Source of the DNA: Azorhizobium caulinodans ORS 571
GTDB lineage: Bacteria; Pseudomonadota; Alphaproteobacteria; Rhizobiales; Xanthobacteraceae
Assembly: GCF_000010525.1 (NCBI RefSeq)
Contig: NC_009937.1
Span: 1,183,501-1,247,500, forward strand
Direction: 5' to 3'
DNA: 64,000 bases
Shown here: positions 53,764 through 61,810 of the stretch, in pieces
Position numbering within the stretch: position 1 is the first letter of the stretch
How the letters are laid out: each line of letters starts with the position of its first letter
The notes under the pieces: model-generated
What the model was told of the DNA's origin: nothing
Database searches by the model: none
Seen by the model: the letters and a program-made list of their open reading frames with translations, nothing else
Position numbers and translations under genes: made by a program

Positions 53764-54567
53764 TCAGCGGATCTCGATGCGGTAGCGGAAGCGGTCGGCG
53801 GGGCCGCGCGAGCGGCGCCACTCGATGGGATGGCGATCGAAGCCGAGCGCCACACGGTCCACCACCACCACGGGCGCGCCGGCGGGGATCTCCAGCACGC
53901 GGGCGTCCTTCTCGGTAGCGAGGTCGATGGTGAGCGTCTCCTCGGCAGAGGCGACCACCTCGCCGCACAGGCGCTCATAGAGCGGATAGAGCAGGTCGCC
54001 GAAGCCGGTGAGGACGAGATCCTCCAGCGGCGCGAAGCGGGCGCGCGGCAGCCAGATTTCCTCGGCGAAGACCGGGGTGCCGTCGATGAGGCGCAGGCGG
54101 TCGATGCGCAAGGCGAGCGACTTCGGCGCGAGGCCGAGCGCCCTCGCGGGTTCCGCCGGGCAGGGGGCGACCTTGCGGGCGAGCACGCGGCCCTCGGGCA
54201 TGGCGCGCGCCCCGTCCGCCCCCTCGGCGCGGAAGAAGCGGAAGAGCGAGCGGTCGAGGGAGGGGCGGCGCACGAAGGTGCCGCGCCCCTGCACCCGGTC
54301 GAGCACGCCCTCGGCCACCAGCGTGTCGAGCGCCTTGCGCACGGTGCCGAGCGCCACGCCGTTGACGCGGGCGATCTCGCTTTCCGCCGGAATGGCCGTG
54401 CCCGGCCCCCAGTCGCCCGCGACGATGCGGGCGACGATGGCGTCGCGCAGGCGCTGATAGAGGGGCAGGCGGCTGTCGCTGGTCTCGCTGAGCGCGAGCA
54501 CGGCGCCGGGCGCATCGGCCGATGCGTCCGCCTGCGTCCTGTCCGCGTCCACAGCGTGCTGGCTCAT
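53764..54567 (-). CDS. GntR family regulator with UTRA domain (HutC type)
   Basis: A 267-residue regulator. A winged HTH (PLYQRLRDAIVARIVAGDWG then VNGVALGTVRKALDTLVAEG and VQGRGTFV, about 35-100) is followed by a UTRA ligand domain with GLAPKSLALRIDRLRLIDG and VFAEEIWLP. It likely represses the transporter-hydrolase genes until substrate arrives. The region before its start carries overlapping palindromes (54594-54613). First gene of the cassette. Confidence 0.9.
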   Translation of the reverse strand: MSQHAVDADRTQADASADAPGAVLALSETSDSRLPLYQRLRDAIVARIVAGDWGPGTAIPAESEIARVNGVALGTVRKALDTLVAEGVLDRVQGRGTFVRRPSLDRSLFRFFRAEGADGARAMPEGRVLARKVAPCPAEPARALGLAPKSLALRIDRLRLIDGTPVFAEEIWLPRARFAPLEDLVLTGFGDLLYPLYERLCGEVVASAEETLTIDLATEKDARVLEIPAGAPVVVVDRVALGFDRHPIEWRRSRGPADRFRYRIEIR

Positions 54568-54593
54568 GCCACCCGCGCTCCACCGGTTGATTG

Positions 54594-54613
54594 GTCCTCT
54601 ATAGGACTAGAGG
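54594..54613. promoter_or_regulatory. Candidate GntR operator
   Basis: Two overlapping palindromes: GTCC-TCTATA-GGAC (54594-54607, arms GTCC/GGAC) and CCTCTA-TAGGAC-TAGAGG (54596-54613). They lie 27 bases before the GntR start, the usual place for autoregulation. Confidence 0.45.
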
Positions 54614-54831
54614 GGGCTATCCCCACCGTCAATCGGGTAGCTGTGCAGGTGCGAAGGCGCCGTATTGCGCTGCAATGTGCCGCCGCCGCTTTGCCTTCGG
54701 GCGCGGCTTCACAGCGCGTCCCTCGGCCGCCGAGGGCGCGGTGCGCTTTCACGCTTCAGACACGATCCTCCAGCGGCCGGTGGCCGTCGCCTGTCCTGCT
54801 TGCTCCGGCTGCGGAGCCGAGGGAGTCCCGC

Positions 54832-56004
54832 ATGCTGTCGTCCGTCTTCCAGGCCCTGCGCCCGCGTCCCGCCGAGGCCAAGGCGAGCCGCACCGCCGCG
54901 CTGGTGGCGCTGCTCGCCACCGGCCGCGCCCGCTGGACGCCCCGCGATTATGCCGGGCTCGCCCGCGAGGGCTTTGCCCGCAATGCGGTGGCCTATCGCG
55001 CCGTTCGGCTGATCAGCGAGGCCGCCGCCAGCGTGCCGCTGCTCTTGATGGACGGCGACCGCGAGATCGACGCCCATCCGCTGCTGGACCTCCTCGCACG
55101 GCCCCATCCGCGTGCGGCGAAGGCGGATTTCCTGGAGGCGCTGTGCGGCCATCTGCTGGTGGCCGGCAATGCCTATGTGGAAGCGGTGGCGGTGGAGGGC
55201 GCCGTGCGCGAACTCCACGTGCTGCGGCCGGATCGCGTGCGCATCGTGCCCGGCCCCGACGGCTGGCCGGAGGCGTTCGACTACACGCTGGAGGGCCGCA
55301 CCCTGCGCATTCCGCAGGAGAGCATCGTGCCGGGCGCCGACGTGCCGCCGGTGCTGCACCTCGCCTTGTTCAATCCGCTGGATGATCTCTACGGCTTCGC
55401 CCCGCTGGAGGCGGCGGCGCAGGCGCTCGATCTGCACAATGCCGCCGGCGCCTGGAACAAGGCGCTGCTCGACAATGCCGCGCGCCCTTCCGGCGCGCTG
55501 GTCTATGGCGGCACGGGTTCGCTCTCCGAGGAACAGTTCGCGCGGCTCAGGGAAGAACTGGAGGCGAGCTTCCAGGGTGCCGCCAATGCCGGCCGCCCGC
55601 TGCTGCTGGAAGGCGGGCTCGACTGGAAGCCCCTCGGCCTCAGCCCGAAGGACATGGATTTCGCCGCCGCCCGCGAGGCCGCCGCGCGGGAGATCGCGCT
55701 GGCGCTCGGCGTGCCGCCCATGCTGCTTGGCATTCCGGGCGACAACACCTATGCCAATTATGCCGAGGCCAACCGCGTGCTTTGGCGCCAGAGCGTGCTG
55801 CCGCTGGTGAAGCGGGTTGCCGGTGCGCTGAGCGCCTGGCTCGCGCCGGCCTTCGGTTCGGGCCTCGCGCTCGTGCCCGACCTCGACCAGGTGGAGGCGC
55901 TCGCCGCCGAGCGCTCCGAGCTCTGGAGCCGCGTGAACGCGGCCGATTTCCTCACCGATGCGGAGAAGCGCGCGGCGGTCGGCTACGGCCCCGTCGCGCC
56001 CTGA
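54832..56004 (+). CDS. GTA portal protein (g3, HK97 family)
   Basis: A 390-residue phage portal. Recognisable stretches include AYRAVRLISEAAASVPLLL, HPLLDLLARPHPRAAKADFL, the NPLDDLYGFAPLEAAAQALD segment and GVPPMLLGIPGDNTYANYAEA, all usual in HK97-type portals and RcGTA g3. It would form the dodecameric channel through which DNA is packed. The ATG at 54832 follows GAGGGAG. It is separated from terminase by the antisense cassette, so it needs readthrough or its own promoter in 54614-54831. Confidence 0.92.
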   Translation: MLSSVFQALRPRPAEAKASRTAALVALLATGRARWTPRDYAGLAREGFARNAVAYRAVRLISEAAASVPLLLMDGDREIDAHPLLDLLARPHPRAAKADFLEALCGHLLVAGNAYVEAVAVEGAVRELHVLRPDRVRIVPGPDGWPEAFDYTLEGRTLRIPQESIVPGADVPPVLHLALFNPLDDLYGFAPLEAAAQALDLHNAAGAWNKALLDNAARPSGALVYGGTGSLSEEQFARLREELEASFQGAANAGRPLLLEGGLDWKPLGLSPKDMDFAAAREAAAREIALALGVPPMLLGIPGDNTYANYAEANRVLWRQSVLPLVKRVAGALSAWLAPAFGSGLALVPDLDQVEALAAERSELWSRVNAADFLTDAEKRAAVGYGPVAP

Positions 56005-56016
56005 GGGGAGGTCATC

Positions 56017-56202
56017 TTGGAGAGCATCCTTCAGGTTTTCGCCACGCGCGGCGACCTCGCCCATCTGGCGCTCGCCGCCTGGGCGCTGAGCGCGTCCGGC
56101 GTTGCGCTGGCCGCCCTCGGCGGCTTGTCCCGCGCCAACGAGCGCATCGACGCCTTCGTCCGCGAACTCGCCCGCTTCAACGCCCGCCACGACGATCCGT
56201 GA
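56017..56202 (+). CDS. Small membrane protein in the GTA cluster (g3.5-like position)
   Basis: A 61-residue protein, start TTG at 56017 with GGGGAGG six bases upstream. One hydrophobic helix (LAHLALAAWALSASGVALAALGG) then a charged C-terminus RANERIDAFVRELARFNAR. It is 12 bases after the portal stop, matching the small orf g3.5 position of RcGTA. Role unknown. Confidence 0.7.
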   Translation: MESILQVFATRGDLAHLALAAWALSASGVALAALGGLSRANERIDAFVRELARFNARHDDP

Positions 56203-56265
56203 GGGGCCCGTGACCGGCGCGGTCTGAGGATCGGACCGCGCTCCTCTCCGCTCGCGCAACCGGGT

Positions 56266-56289
56266 CCCTCTCCCGCCTGCGGGGGAGGG
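56266..56289. repeat. Palindromic element within the GTA cluster
   Basis: CCCTCTCCCGC pairs with GCGGGGGAGGG (one G-U pair) around a tiny loop. It resembles the 48880-48903 palindrome. It lies in a 233-base gap between the g3.5-like gene and the next small gene, which is otherwise empty. Confidence 0.5.
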
Positions 56290-56435
56290 GGGCTGGAACG
56301 AGCCTCACCAGTCCAACGCATGATCGTCCACTCACCAAAGCCGCACCGTCCGGCCCACCGATCGCGCGGGCGGCCGCCGCGCGGTGGTTCGCGCTCGGAC
56401 TGCCGCCACCCCTCCATCCCAGCAGGAGACCATCC

Positions 56436-56618
56436 ATGCGAGCCCCCTTCATCGCCAGGGCATCGGCGCCGCGCATCCGGGCGCTGTCGCCGGCGCCGGT
56501 CCGGCGCGCGGCGCCGCAGAGCACCAGCGTGTTCCGCGATTTCGTCGCCACCCTCGAGCGCCTCGAGAAGGCGCGGCGTCGCAAGGGCGCGGGCCAGGGT
56601 GCGGGCAAGGTGCGTTGA
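56436..56618 (+). CDS. Small basic protein in the GTA cluster, hypothetical
   Basis: A 60-residue, strongly basic protein (MRAPFIARASAPRIRALSP at the start, RRRKGAGQGAGKVR at the end) with GGAG about six bases upstream. Its stop overlaps the protease ATG (TGATG). Tight coupling supports a real gene. It could help scaffold assembly, but no family is recognised. Confidence 0.55.
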   Translation: MRAPFIARASAPRIRALSPAPVRRAAPQSTSVFRDFVATLERLEKARRRKGAGQGAGKVR

Positions 56619-57148
56619 TGGGCGCCGCCTTTTCTCCACCGGGCCTTGGGGCAGCGACGGCGCGCTTCGAGGGCTATGCCTGTCTGTTCGACCGGCAGGA
56701 TCTCGGCCGCGACGTGATCGCCCCCGGCGCCTTTGCCGAGACGCTGGCGCGGCGGGGCGTCGCTGGCGTGCGGCTGCTCTATCAGCACGACCCCGCCGAG
56801 CCCATCGGCGTGTGGACCTCACTCATCGAGGACGGCATCGGCCTCAAGGTCGAGGGCGAGCTCACGCTCGGCGTCGGCCGGGCGCGCGAGGTGGCGGCGC
56901 TCATCGGCGTCGGTGCGCTCGATGGCCTCTCCATCGGCTTCAAGGCGGTGGAGGCCCGCACCGACCCGCGCACCCGCGTGCGGCGGATCACCCGCATCGA
57001 TCTCTGGGAGGTGTCCATCGTCACCTTCCCCATGCAGCCGGACGCGCGCATCCGCCGCCCGCCGCCGCCTCTCCTCGCGATGCGGGCCGCGGCCGATGCC
57101 GTGTCCCGCGCCGCCGCCCGCCTGCGGCCGCATCTGGCGGCCGTCTGA
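56618..57148 (+). CDS. GTA prohead protease (g4, HK97 family)
   Basis: A 176-residue serine protease that matures the procapsid. The catalytic His57 is in LLYQHDPAEPIG and Ser105 in LDGLSIGFKA; FEGYACLFDRQDLGRDVI opens the domain and RIDLWEVSIVTFPMQP closes it. It should remove the N-terminal delta region of the capsid protein encoded next. Start overlaps the small gene stop. Confidence 0.93.
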   Translation: MGAAFSPPGLGAATARFEGYACLFDRQDLGRDVIAPGAFAETLARRGVAGVRLLYQHDPAEPIGVWTSLIEDGIGLKVEGELTLGVGRAREVAALIGVGALDGLSIGFKAVEARTDPRTRVRRITRIDLWEVSIVTFPMQPDARIRRPPPPLLAMRAAADAVSRAAARLRPHLAAV

Positions 57149-57174
57149 TCCCTCTCCAACCTCAGGATCCCTTC

Positions 57175-58419
57175 ATGAGCGATCTCCTTTCCGCCCCCGA
57201 GACCAAGGTGGCGGCGCCCGAGCGCCAGTCGGCCCTCGACACGCTGATGCACGCCTTCGAGACCTACAAGACCGCCAACGAGACCCGCCTCGCGGAGATC
57301 GAGCGGCGCGGCGCCGCCGATCCGCTGCTCGATGAGCGCATGCGGCGGCTGGACCATGTGATCGACGCCTGCAAGGCGCGCATGGACCGGCTGGAGACGG
57401 AGCGCCGCCGCCCGCCTCTCGGCATCACGCGGACCGAGGCGCCGCGCGGCGAGCACGGCGCGGCCTTCACCGGCTATGTGCGCCACGGCGCCAGCGACGG
57501 CCTGAAGGCTCTGGAGGCCAAGTCCCTCTCCACCGGCGTCGGCGCCGACGGCGGCTATCTCGTGCCCTATGAGACCGAGCAGGAGATCGGGCGCCGCCTT
57601 GCCGCCCTTTCGCCCATCCGCGCGCTCGCCACCGTGCGCACCATCGGCGCCGGCACCTATCGCAAGCCGTTCATGACCTCCGGTCCCATGGTGGGCTGGG
57701 CGGCGGAAACGGCGGCGCGGCCGCAGACCGACAGCCCGGTGCTGGCGGAACTCGCCTTTCCGGCCATGGAGCTCTACGCCATGCCTGCCGCCACGCAGGC
57801 GCTGCTCGACGACGGGCAGGTGAATGTGGAGGAGTGGCTGGCGGGCGAGGTGGACAGCGCCTTCGCCGAGCAGGAGGGCGCCGCTTTCGTCTCCGGCGAC
57901 GGCACGGCCAAGCCCACCGGCTTCCTCGCTTATCCGAAGGTGGCGGAAAGCGGCTGGAGCTGGGGCAAGACGGGCTATGTGGCGACCGGCGTCGCGGGGG
58001 GCTTTCCCGCGTCCGATGCCGCCGATCCGCTGCTCGATCTCGTCTATGCGCTGAAGGGCGGCTATCGCCAGAACGCGGCCTTCGTCATGAACCGCCGCAC
58101 CCAGGCCGCCGTGCGCAAGCTGAAGGACGATGCGGGAGCCTATCTCTGGACGCCGCCGGCCGGTGCCGGCCAGCCGGCGAGCCTCATGGGCTTTCCGGTA
58201 CAGGAGGCCGAGGCTATGCCGGACATCGGCGACGGGGCCTTCGCCATCGCCTTCGGCGACTTCCGGCGCGGCTATCTGGTGGTGGACCGGGCGGGCGTGC
58301 GGGTGTTGCGCGATCCCTATTCCGCCAAGCCCTACGTGCTGTTCTACACCACCAAGCGCGTGGGCGGCGGCATCCAGGACTTCGATGCCATCAAGCTGCT
58401 GAAGTTCGCCGCCGGCTGA
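57175..58419 (+). CDS. GTA major capsid protein (g5, HK97 fold)
   Basis: A 414-residue capsid protein. The first roughly 105 residues are a charged helical delta/scaffold region (MHAFETYKTANETRLAEIERR), then the HK97 core with STGVGADGGYLVPYETEQEI, WAAETAARPQTDSP, VEEWLAGEVDSAFAEQEGAAF and GDGTAKPTGFL. Complete and standard in length for RcGTA g5. A stable hairpin overlaps its stop codon, and a convergent protease gene follows where the head-tail connector should be. Confidence 0.93.
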   Translation: MSDLLSAPETKVAAPERQSALDTLMHAFETYKTANETRLAEIERRGAADPLLDERMRRLDHVIDACKARMDRLETERRRPPLGITRTEAPRGEHGAAFTGYVRHGASDGLKALEAKSLSTGVGADGGYLVPYETEQEIGRRLAALSPIRALATVRTIGAGTYRKPFMTSGPMVGWAAETAARPQTDSPVLAELAFPAMELYAMPAATQALLDDGQVNVEEWLAGEVDSAFAEQEGAAFVSGDGTAKPTGFLAYPKVAESGWSWGKTGYVATGVAGGFPASDAADPLLDLVYALKGGYRQNAAFVMNRRTQAAVRKLKDDAGAYLWTPPAGAGQPASLMGFPVQEAEAMPDIGDGAFAIAFGDFRRGYLVVDRAGVRVLRDPYSAKPYVLFYTTKRVGGGIQDFDAIKLLKFAAG

Positions 58420-58432
58420 GCCCGGCGGCGAA
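58405..58432. terminator. Hairpin spanning the capsid stop codon
   Basis: TTCGCCGCCGG pairs perfectly with CCGGCGGCGAA around a six-base loop, between the convergent capsid and protease genes. A likely bidirectional attenuator inside the GTA cluster, though no U-tract follows. Confidence 0.5.
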
Positions 58433-58438
58433 GGCGGG

Positions 58439-59206
58439 TCAGGGCACGGGGCTGCCGAGCTTGCGCGCGGTGGCCTCGATCCAGTCCCGCTGGAGGCCCA
58501 CCAGCGTGATGCCGGTGACGCCGCCGCAGCCGCGGGCGCCGTTGGGGCCCGTGGCCCAGCCGATGACGCCGGCCAGCAGGTTGCCCACGAAAGCCGGGCC
58601 GCCGCTGTCGCCGGTGCAGGCCCCCGCATTGCTCATGGGCGAGGCGAGGCGGGCCATGATGCCGCCCGTCGTGCCGATGGTAGGCAGGCTCGTGCAGCGC
58701 AGGGTGCCGGCGGTCTCGTCGGCCCCGTCCGAGGCCATGCCGTAACCGGCGATGAGATATTCCGCGCCCCGCTGCGGTAGGGTGTTGTCCTGCGTGAGCG
58801 CGGCCGGGCGGAAGCTTGGCGGCAGCGGCGAGGCGAGCTTCACCAGCGCGAGATCCGGCGTCGGATGGCGGTTGCGGAACTGGTCCGGATCGAAGCCGGG
58901 ATGCACCACGATCCGCAGCGCGGGAATGAGGCGCGGCGGGCCGGACCCGGTGATCGCCACCGCATAGCTGCCGGGCGGCGCGACGCAATGGGCGGCGGTC
59001 AGGATCAGATCCTGCGCCAGCGCGGTGCCCGAGCACGAGGCGCCCCGCGTCGAGACCAGCATGACGGTGTGGCTGGTGCCCTGGGCCGCGCCGGGGCGAC
59101 CGCCCACCACCGCGTGGCCGGGAGCAGCCTGCGCCAGAAGAAAGCCGGCGCAGAGCAGGGCGGAACCCAACGGACGCCCGCCGGACAACAGGAAACGAAG
59201 CAGCAC
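58439..59206 (-). CDS. Secreted trypsin-like serine protease (S1)
   Basis: A 255-residue exported protease with a signal peptide (about 1-32, ending GHA) and the mature start VVGGRPG. The triad is His73 in ILTAAHCV, Asp118 in HPTPDLALVK and Ser201 in CTGDSGGPAF. Cysteines C58, C74 and the pair near 171 and 197 would form disulfides. Phage clusters do not normally contain S1 proteases; it is inserted antisense between capsid and connector genes and probably has a host periplasmic or extracellular role. Confidence 0.9.
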   Translation of the reverse strand: MLLRFLLSGGRPLGSALLCAGFLLAQAAPGHAVVGGRPGAAQGTSHTVMLVSTRGASCSGTALAQDLILTAAHCVAPPGSYAVAITGSGPPRLIPALRIVVHPGFDPDQFRNRHPTPDLALVKLASPLPPSFRPAALTQDNTLPQRGAEYLIAGYGMASDGADETAGTLRCTSLPTIGTTGGIMARLASPMSNAGACTGDSGGPAFVGNLLAGVIGWATGPNGARGCGGVTGITLVGLQRDWIEATARKLGSPVP

Positions 59207-59321
59207 GGATCCCCCTCATGTACGGCGGCGAAATTTTTGCCCCGAGCGTGGGGGGCGGGTCAATCCCGCACCTTGGTGCGGTCGGGCCCCCGTCTGCCGG
59301 ATGCGAGGGGACAATCCGCAC

Positions 59322-59885
59322 ATGACGCAACGTATTTCAGGCCCCGCTGCGGAACCGCTGACGCTGGCCGAGGCGAAGGACTTCCTGCGCCTCACCGATC
59401 CGTCAACGGACGTGCTCGTGGGTGCGCTGCTTTCCGCCGCCCGGCGGACCATCGAGAGCGCCACGGGGCGCGTCCTCATGACCCAGAGCTGGCGCCTCGT
59501 CCGCGACGCCTGGCCGGCGAGCGGGCTCTTCCTGCTGCCCATCGCGCCCGTCGCCAGCCTCGATGCGGCGCGGGTCCGGCGCGCCGACGGCACATGGGAG
59601 GAGGTGCCCGCCGGTCGCCTCTCGCTCCTCGGCGACCGCACGCCGCAGCTCATCGGCCTCGACCGCGCGCACCTGCCGCAGCCGGCCGTGGACCATGGCG
59701 GCATCGCCCTCGACGTGACCGCCGGCTATGGCCCGGAGCCCGCCGACGTGCCGTCGGATCTGCTGCAGGCGGTGCGGCTCACCCTCGCGCATTTCCATGA
59801 GCATCGCGACGTGGTGGGCGAGGCCATCGGCCTGCCGGGCGCCGTCCTCGCACTCATCGCGCCCTACCGGATGCTGCGGCTGTGA
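59322..59885 (+). CDS. GTA head-tail connector (g6)
   Basis: A 187-residue phiE125 gp8/HK97 gp6-type connector. The opening GPAAEPLTLAEAKDFLRLTDPSTD and AARRTIESATGRVLMTQSW are the family hallmarks, as is DVPSDLLQAVRLTLAHFHEHRD. It attaches to the portal on the capsid. ATG 59322 chosen; an ATG at 59301 adds seven residues. The GTA genes resume here after the antisense protease. Its stop overlaps the g7 start (GTGA). Confidence 0.88.
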   Translation: MTQRISGPAAEPLTLAEAKDFLRLTDPSTDVLVGALLSAARRTIESATGRVLMTQSWRLVRDAWPASGLFLLPIAPVASLDAARVRRADGTWEEVPAGRLSLLGDRTPQLIGLDRAHLPQPAVDHGGIALDVTAGYGPEPADVPSDLLQAVRLTLAHFHEHRDVVGEAIGLPGAVLALIAPYRMLRL

Positions 59886-60211
59886 GCGGGGCCATTCCCA
59901 TCGGCGCGCTGCGCCATCTCGTGACGCATCTGGCCCCGGTGTCGGTGCCGGACGGCTTCGGCGGCGCCAGCGTCACCTTCGTCGCCGTCGATCGCCTCTG
60001 GGCGGCGGTGGAGGAGAGCGCCGCGGGCGCGTTTGCCGACGAACGGCGCTTCGGCCTTGCCGGCGTGCGCGTGACCGTGCGCGCGCCCAACACGCTCAAG
60101 GCCGGCGACATCCTGCGTCACGGCACCCGCCGCCTCGCGGTGGAGGCGACCTGCGATCCGGACGGACGCGGCCGGTACACCCGCGCCATGTGCAGAGAGG
60201 AACAGACATGA
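59882..60211 (+). CDS. GTA head-tail adaptor/stopper (g7)
   Basis: A 109-residue protein of the phage head-tail joining family: GALRHLVTHLAPVSVPDGFGG, then VDRLWAAVEESAAGAFADERRF and VRAPNTLKAGDILRHGTRRL. It should close the capsid below the connector. GTG start within the previous stop; its own stop overlaps the next ATG (ATGA). Confidence 0.88.
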   Translation: MSGAIPIGALRHLVTHLAPVSVPDGFGGASVTFVAVDRLWAAVEESAAGAFADERRFGLAGVRVTVRAPNTLKAGDILRHGTRRLAVEATCDPDGRGRYTRAMCREEQT

Positions 60212-60399
60212 TCTCGGTGAAGATTTCAGGCCTGGATGGCCTCGTGGAACAACTGCTCGACAAGCTGCGCGACAAGGCGATGCACCTGCTGCTTGGCCGC
60301 GTGCCGGACCCTGCGCCCGCGCCCGATGGACCCGCCGATCCGGCCGCGGACGAGGCGCCGCCGCGCGCTTCGGACGGCACGCCGGGAGGCGGCGCGTGA
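60208..60399 (+). CDS. Small protein resembling the N-terminus of HK97 gp10
   Basis: A 63-residue protein that starts MISVKISGLDGLVEQLLDKL, like the first helix of HK97 gp10-type tail-completion proteins, then turns into an Ala/Pro/Asp-rich tail ending GTPGGGA. Full gp10 proteins are about 110-150 residues. It may be a remnant or an own small factor. It overlaps both neighbours (ATGA, GTGA), so it is translated in the chain. Confidence 0.6.
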   Translation: MISVKISGLDGLVEQLLDKLRDKAMHLLLGRVPDPAPAPDGPADPAADEAPPRASDGTPGGGA

Positions 60400-60809
60400 G
60401 CGCGCCGGCCTCCGCCGCACTCGCCCTGCGCAAGGCCATCCACCAGCGCCTTGCCGCCGACACCGCGCTCGGCGCACTGGTGGCGGGCGCCATCCATGAC
60501 GTGCCGCCGGCCGGTGTCCCCTTTCCCTATGTCACGCTCGGAGAGGCGGTGGTTTCCGACTGGTCCACCGCCACCGAGGCGGGCAGCGAGCAGGCGCTGA
60601 CGCTGCACGTCTTCTCCCGCCAGGGCGGCCGGGCGGAGGCCATGGCGCTGTGCGCCGCCGTGCAGGAGGCGTTGCACGAGGCGCCGCTCGCCCTCGACGG
60701 GCATCGCCTCGCCAATCTCAGGGCCACCACCGCCGAGGTGCGGCGCGACGGCGACGGGCGGACCTTCCACGGCTTCGTCCGCTTCCGCGCGGTGACCGAG
60801 GCGCTCTGA
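60396..60809 (+). CDS. GTA tail terminator (g8, DUF3168)
   Basis: A 137-residue DUF3168 protein with LRKAIHQRLAADTALGALV, VPFPYVTLGEAVVSDWST and LTLHVFSRQGGRAEAMAL. It caps the tail tube at its head end. GTG start overlaps the previous stop as GTGA. Confidence 0.9.
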   Translation: MSAPASAALALRKAIHQRLAADTALGALVAGAIHDVPPAGVPFPYVTLGEAVVSDWSTATEAGSEQALTLHVFSRQGGRAEAMALCAAVQEALHEAPLALDGHRLANLRATTAEVRRDGDGRTFHGFVRFRAVTEAL

Positions 60810-60835
60810 AGCGACATTTCCCGAAGGAGACTTCC

Positions 60836-61243
60836 ATGGCCGCGCAGATGGGCAAGGACCTGCTGCTCAAGATGCTGGATGGCGCCGATTACGTAACCGT
60901 CGCGGGCCTGCGCTCGCGCACGCTCGCCTTCAATGCCCAGACGGTGGACGTGACCCATTCCGAGAGCGCCGGCCGCTGGCGCGAACTGCTGGCGGGGGCG
61001 GGTGTGAAGCGCGCCAGCATTTCGGGGGCCGGCATCTTCAAGGATGCCGCCTCGGACGCGCTTGTGCGCGCCGCCTTCTTCGCCGGAGAGGTGCGCGACT
61101 GCGCGGTGGTGATCCCCGATTTCGGCACCGTTTCCGGTCCCTTCCTCATCAGCGCGCTGGAGATCGCCGGCCAGCATGACCGGGAAGTGACCTTCGACCT
61201 GACGCTGGAGAGCGCCGGCGCGCTCGCCTTCGCGGCACTGTGA
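60836..61243 (+). CDS. GTA major tail protein (g9, TP901-1 family)
   Basis: A 135-residue tube protein. MAAQMGKDLLLKML and VAGLRSRTLAFNAQTVDVTH with SESAGRWRELL are the TP901-1/RcGTA g9 signature; FKDAASDALVRAAFFAGEV follows. It would stack as hexamers to make the tail tube. ATG 60836 has AAGGAGA five bases upstream. Confidence 0.92.
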   Translation: MAAQMGKDLLLKMLDGADYVTVAGLRSRTLAFNAQTVDVTHSESAGRWRELLAGAGVKRASISGAGIFKDAASDALVRAAFFAGEVRDCAVVIPDFGTVSGPFLISALEIAGQHDREVTFDLTLESAGALAFAAL

Positions 61244-61254
61244 GGAGAGCGGCC

Positions 61255-61599
61255 ATGGCCAACCGGCATCGCGGGGAAATCTCCGCACACCTCGGCGGGC
61301 GGGACCGCACGCTGGTCCTCACGCTCGGCGCGCTGGCCGAACTGGAGGCCGCCTTCGCGGTGGAGGATCTCACAGCTCTGGCCGAGCGCTTCGGGCGCGG
61401 GCGACTCTGTGCGAGCGACATGGTGCGCCTCATCGGTGCCGGCCTGCGGGGTGCGGGCGAAACGATCGATGATGAAGAGGTGGCGCGGCTCGCCTGTCCC
61501 GAAGGGGCGGTCGGCTATGCGCGCATCGTTTCGGCTTTGCTCTCGGGCACCTTCGGGGGCGGGGAGGCGCCGCGCCCTCCGGTGCCGCAGGAGACCTGA
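61255..61599 (+). CDS. GTA g10 tail assembly protein
   Basis: A 114-residue gene transfer agent family protein (g10): ANRHRGEISAHLGGRDRTLV, LTLGALAELEAAFAVEDLTAL and LGAGLRG-like LIGAGLRGAGETI. Usually regarded as a tail assembly chaperone. ATG at 61255 has GAGGAGAG six bases upstream, in the overlap with the g9 stop region. Its stop overlaps the possible CTG start of the next gene. Confidence 0.85.
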   Translation: MANRHRGEISAHLGGRDRTLVLTLGALAELEAAFAVEDLTALAERFGRGRLCASDMVRLIGAGLRGAGETIDDEEVARLACPEGAVGYARIVSALLSGTFGGGEAPRPPVPQET

Positions 61600-61802
61600 G
61601 CGCGGGGCCGGCACCGTTCCCCTGGGAAGCGGCCATGGCCCTCGGCTTCGGCATTCTGCGGCTGTCCTCCCGCGATTTCTGGTGCCTCACGCCCCGTGAG
61701 CTGGCCGCCGCCTGCCGCCCGCCCGCTGCCACGTCTTCCGGCCTCGATCGCGCTGGCCTCGCCGCGCTGATGGCCCGCTTTCCCGACACGACACGGAGAT
61801 AG
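61596..61802 (+). CDS. GTA g10.1 tail assembly chaperone (rcc01693 type)
   Basis: A short frame with the rcc01693-family pattern PFPWEAAMALGFGILRLSS then RDFWCLTPRELAAA. The conserved FPW lies upstream of the only ATG (61635), so translation probably begins earlier; a CTG at 61596 overlapping the g10 stop (CTGA) would give 68 residues, and ATG alone gives 55. The product should act with g10 in tail assembly. It is easily missed because of its size and start. Confidence 0.7.
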   Translation: MSAGPAPFPWEAAMALGFGILRLSSRDFWCLTPRELAAACRPPAATSSGLDRAGLAALMARFPDTTRR

Positions 61803-61810
61803 AGATAGAG

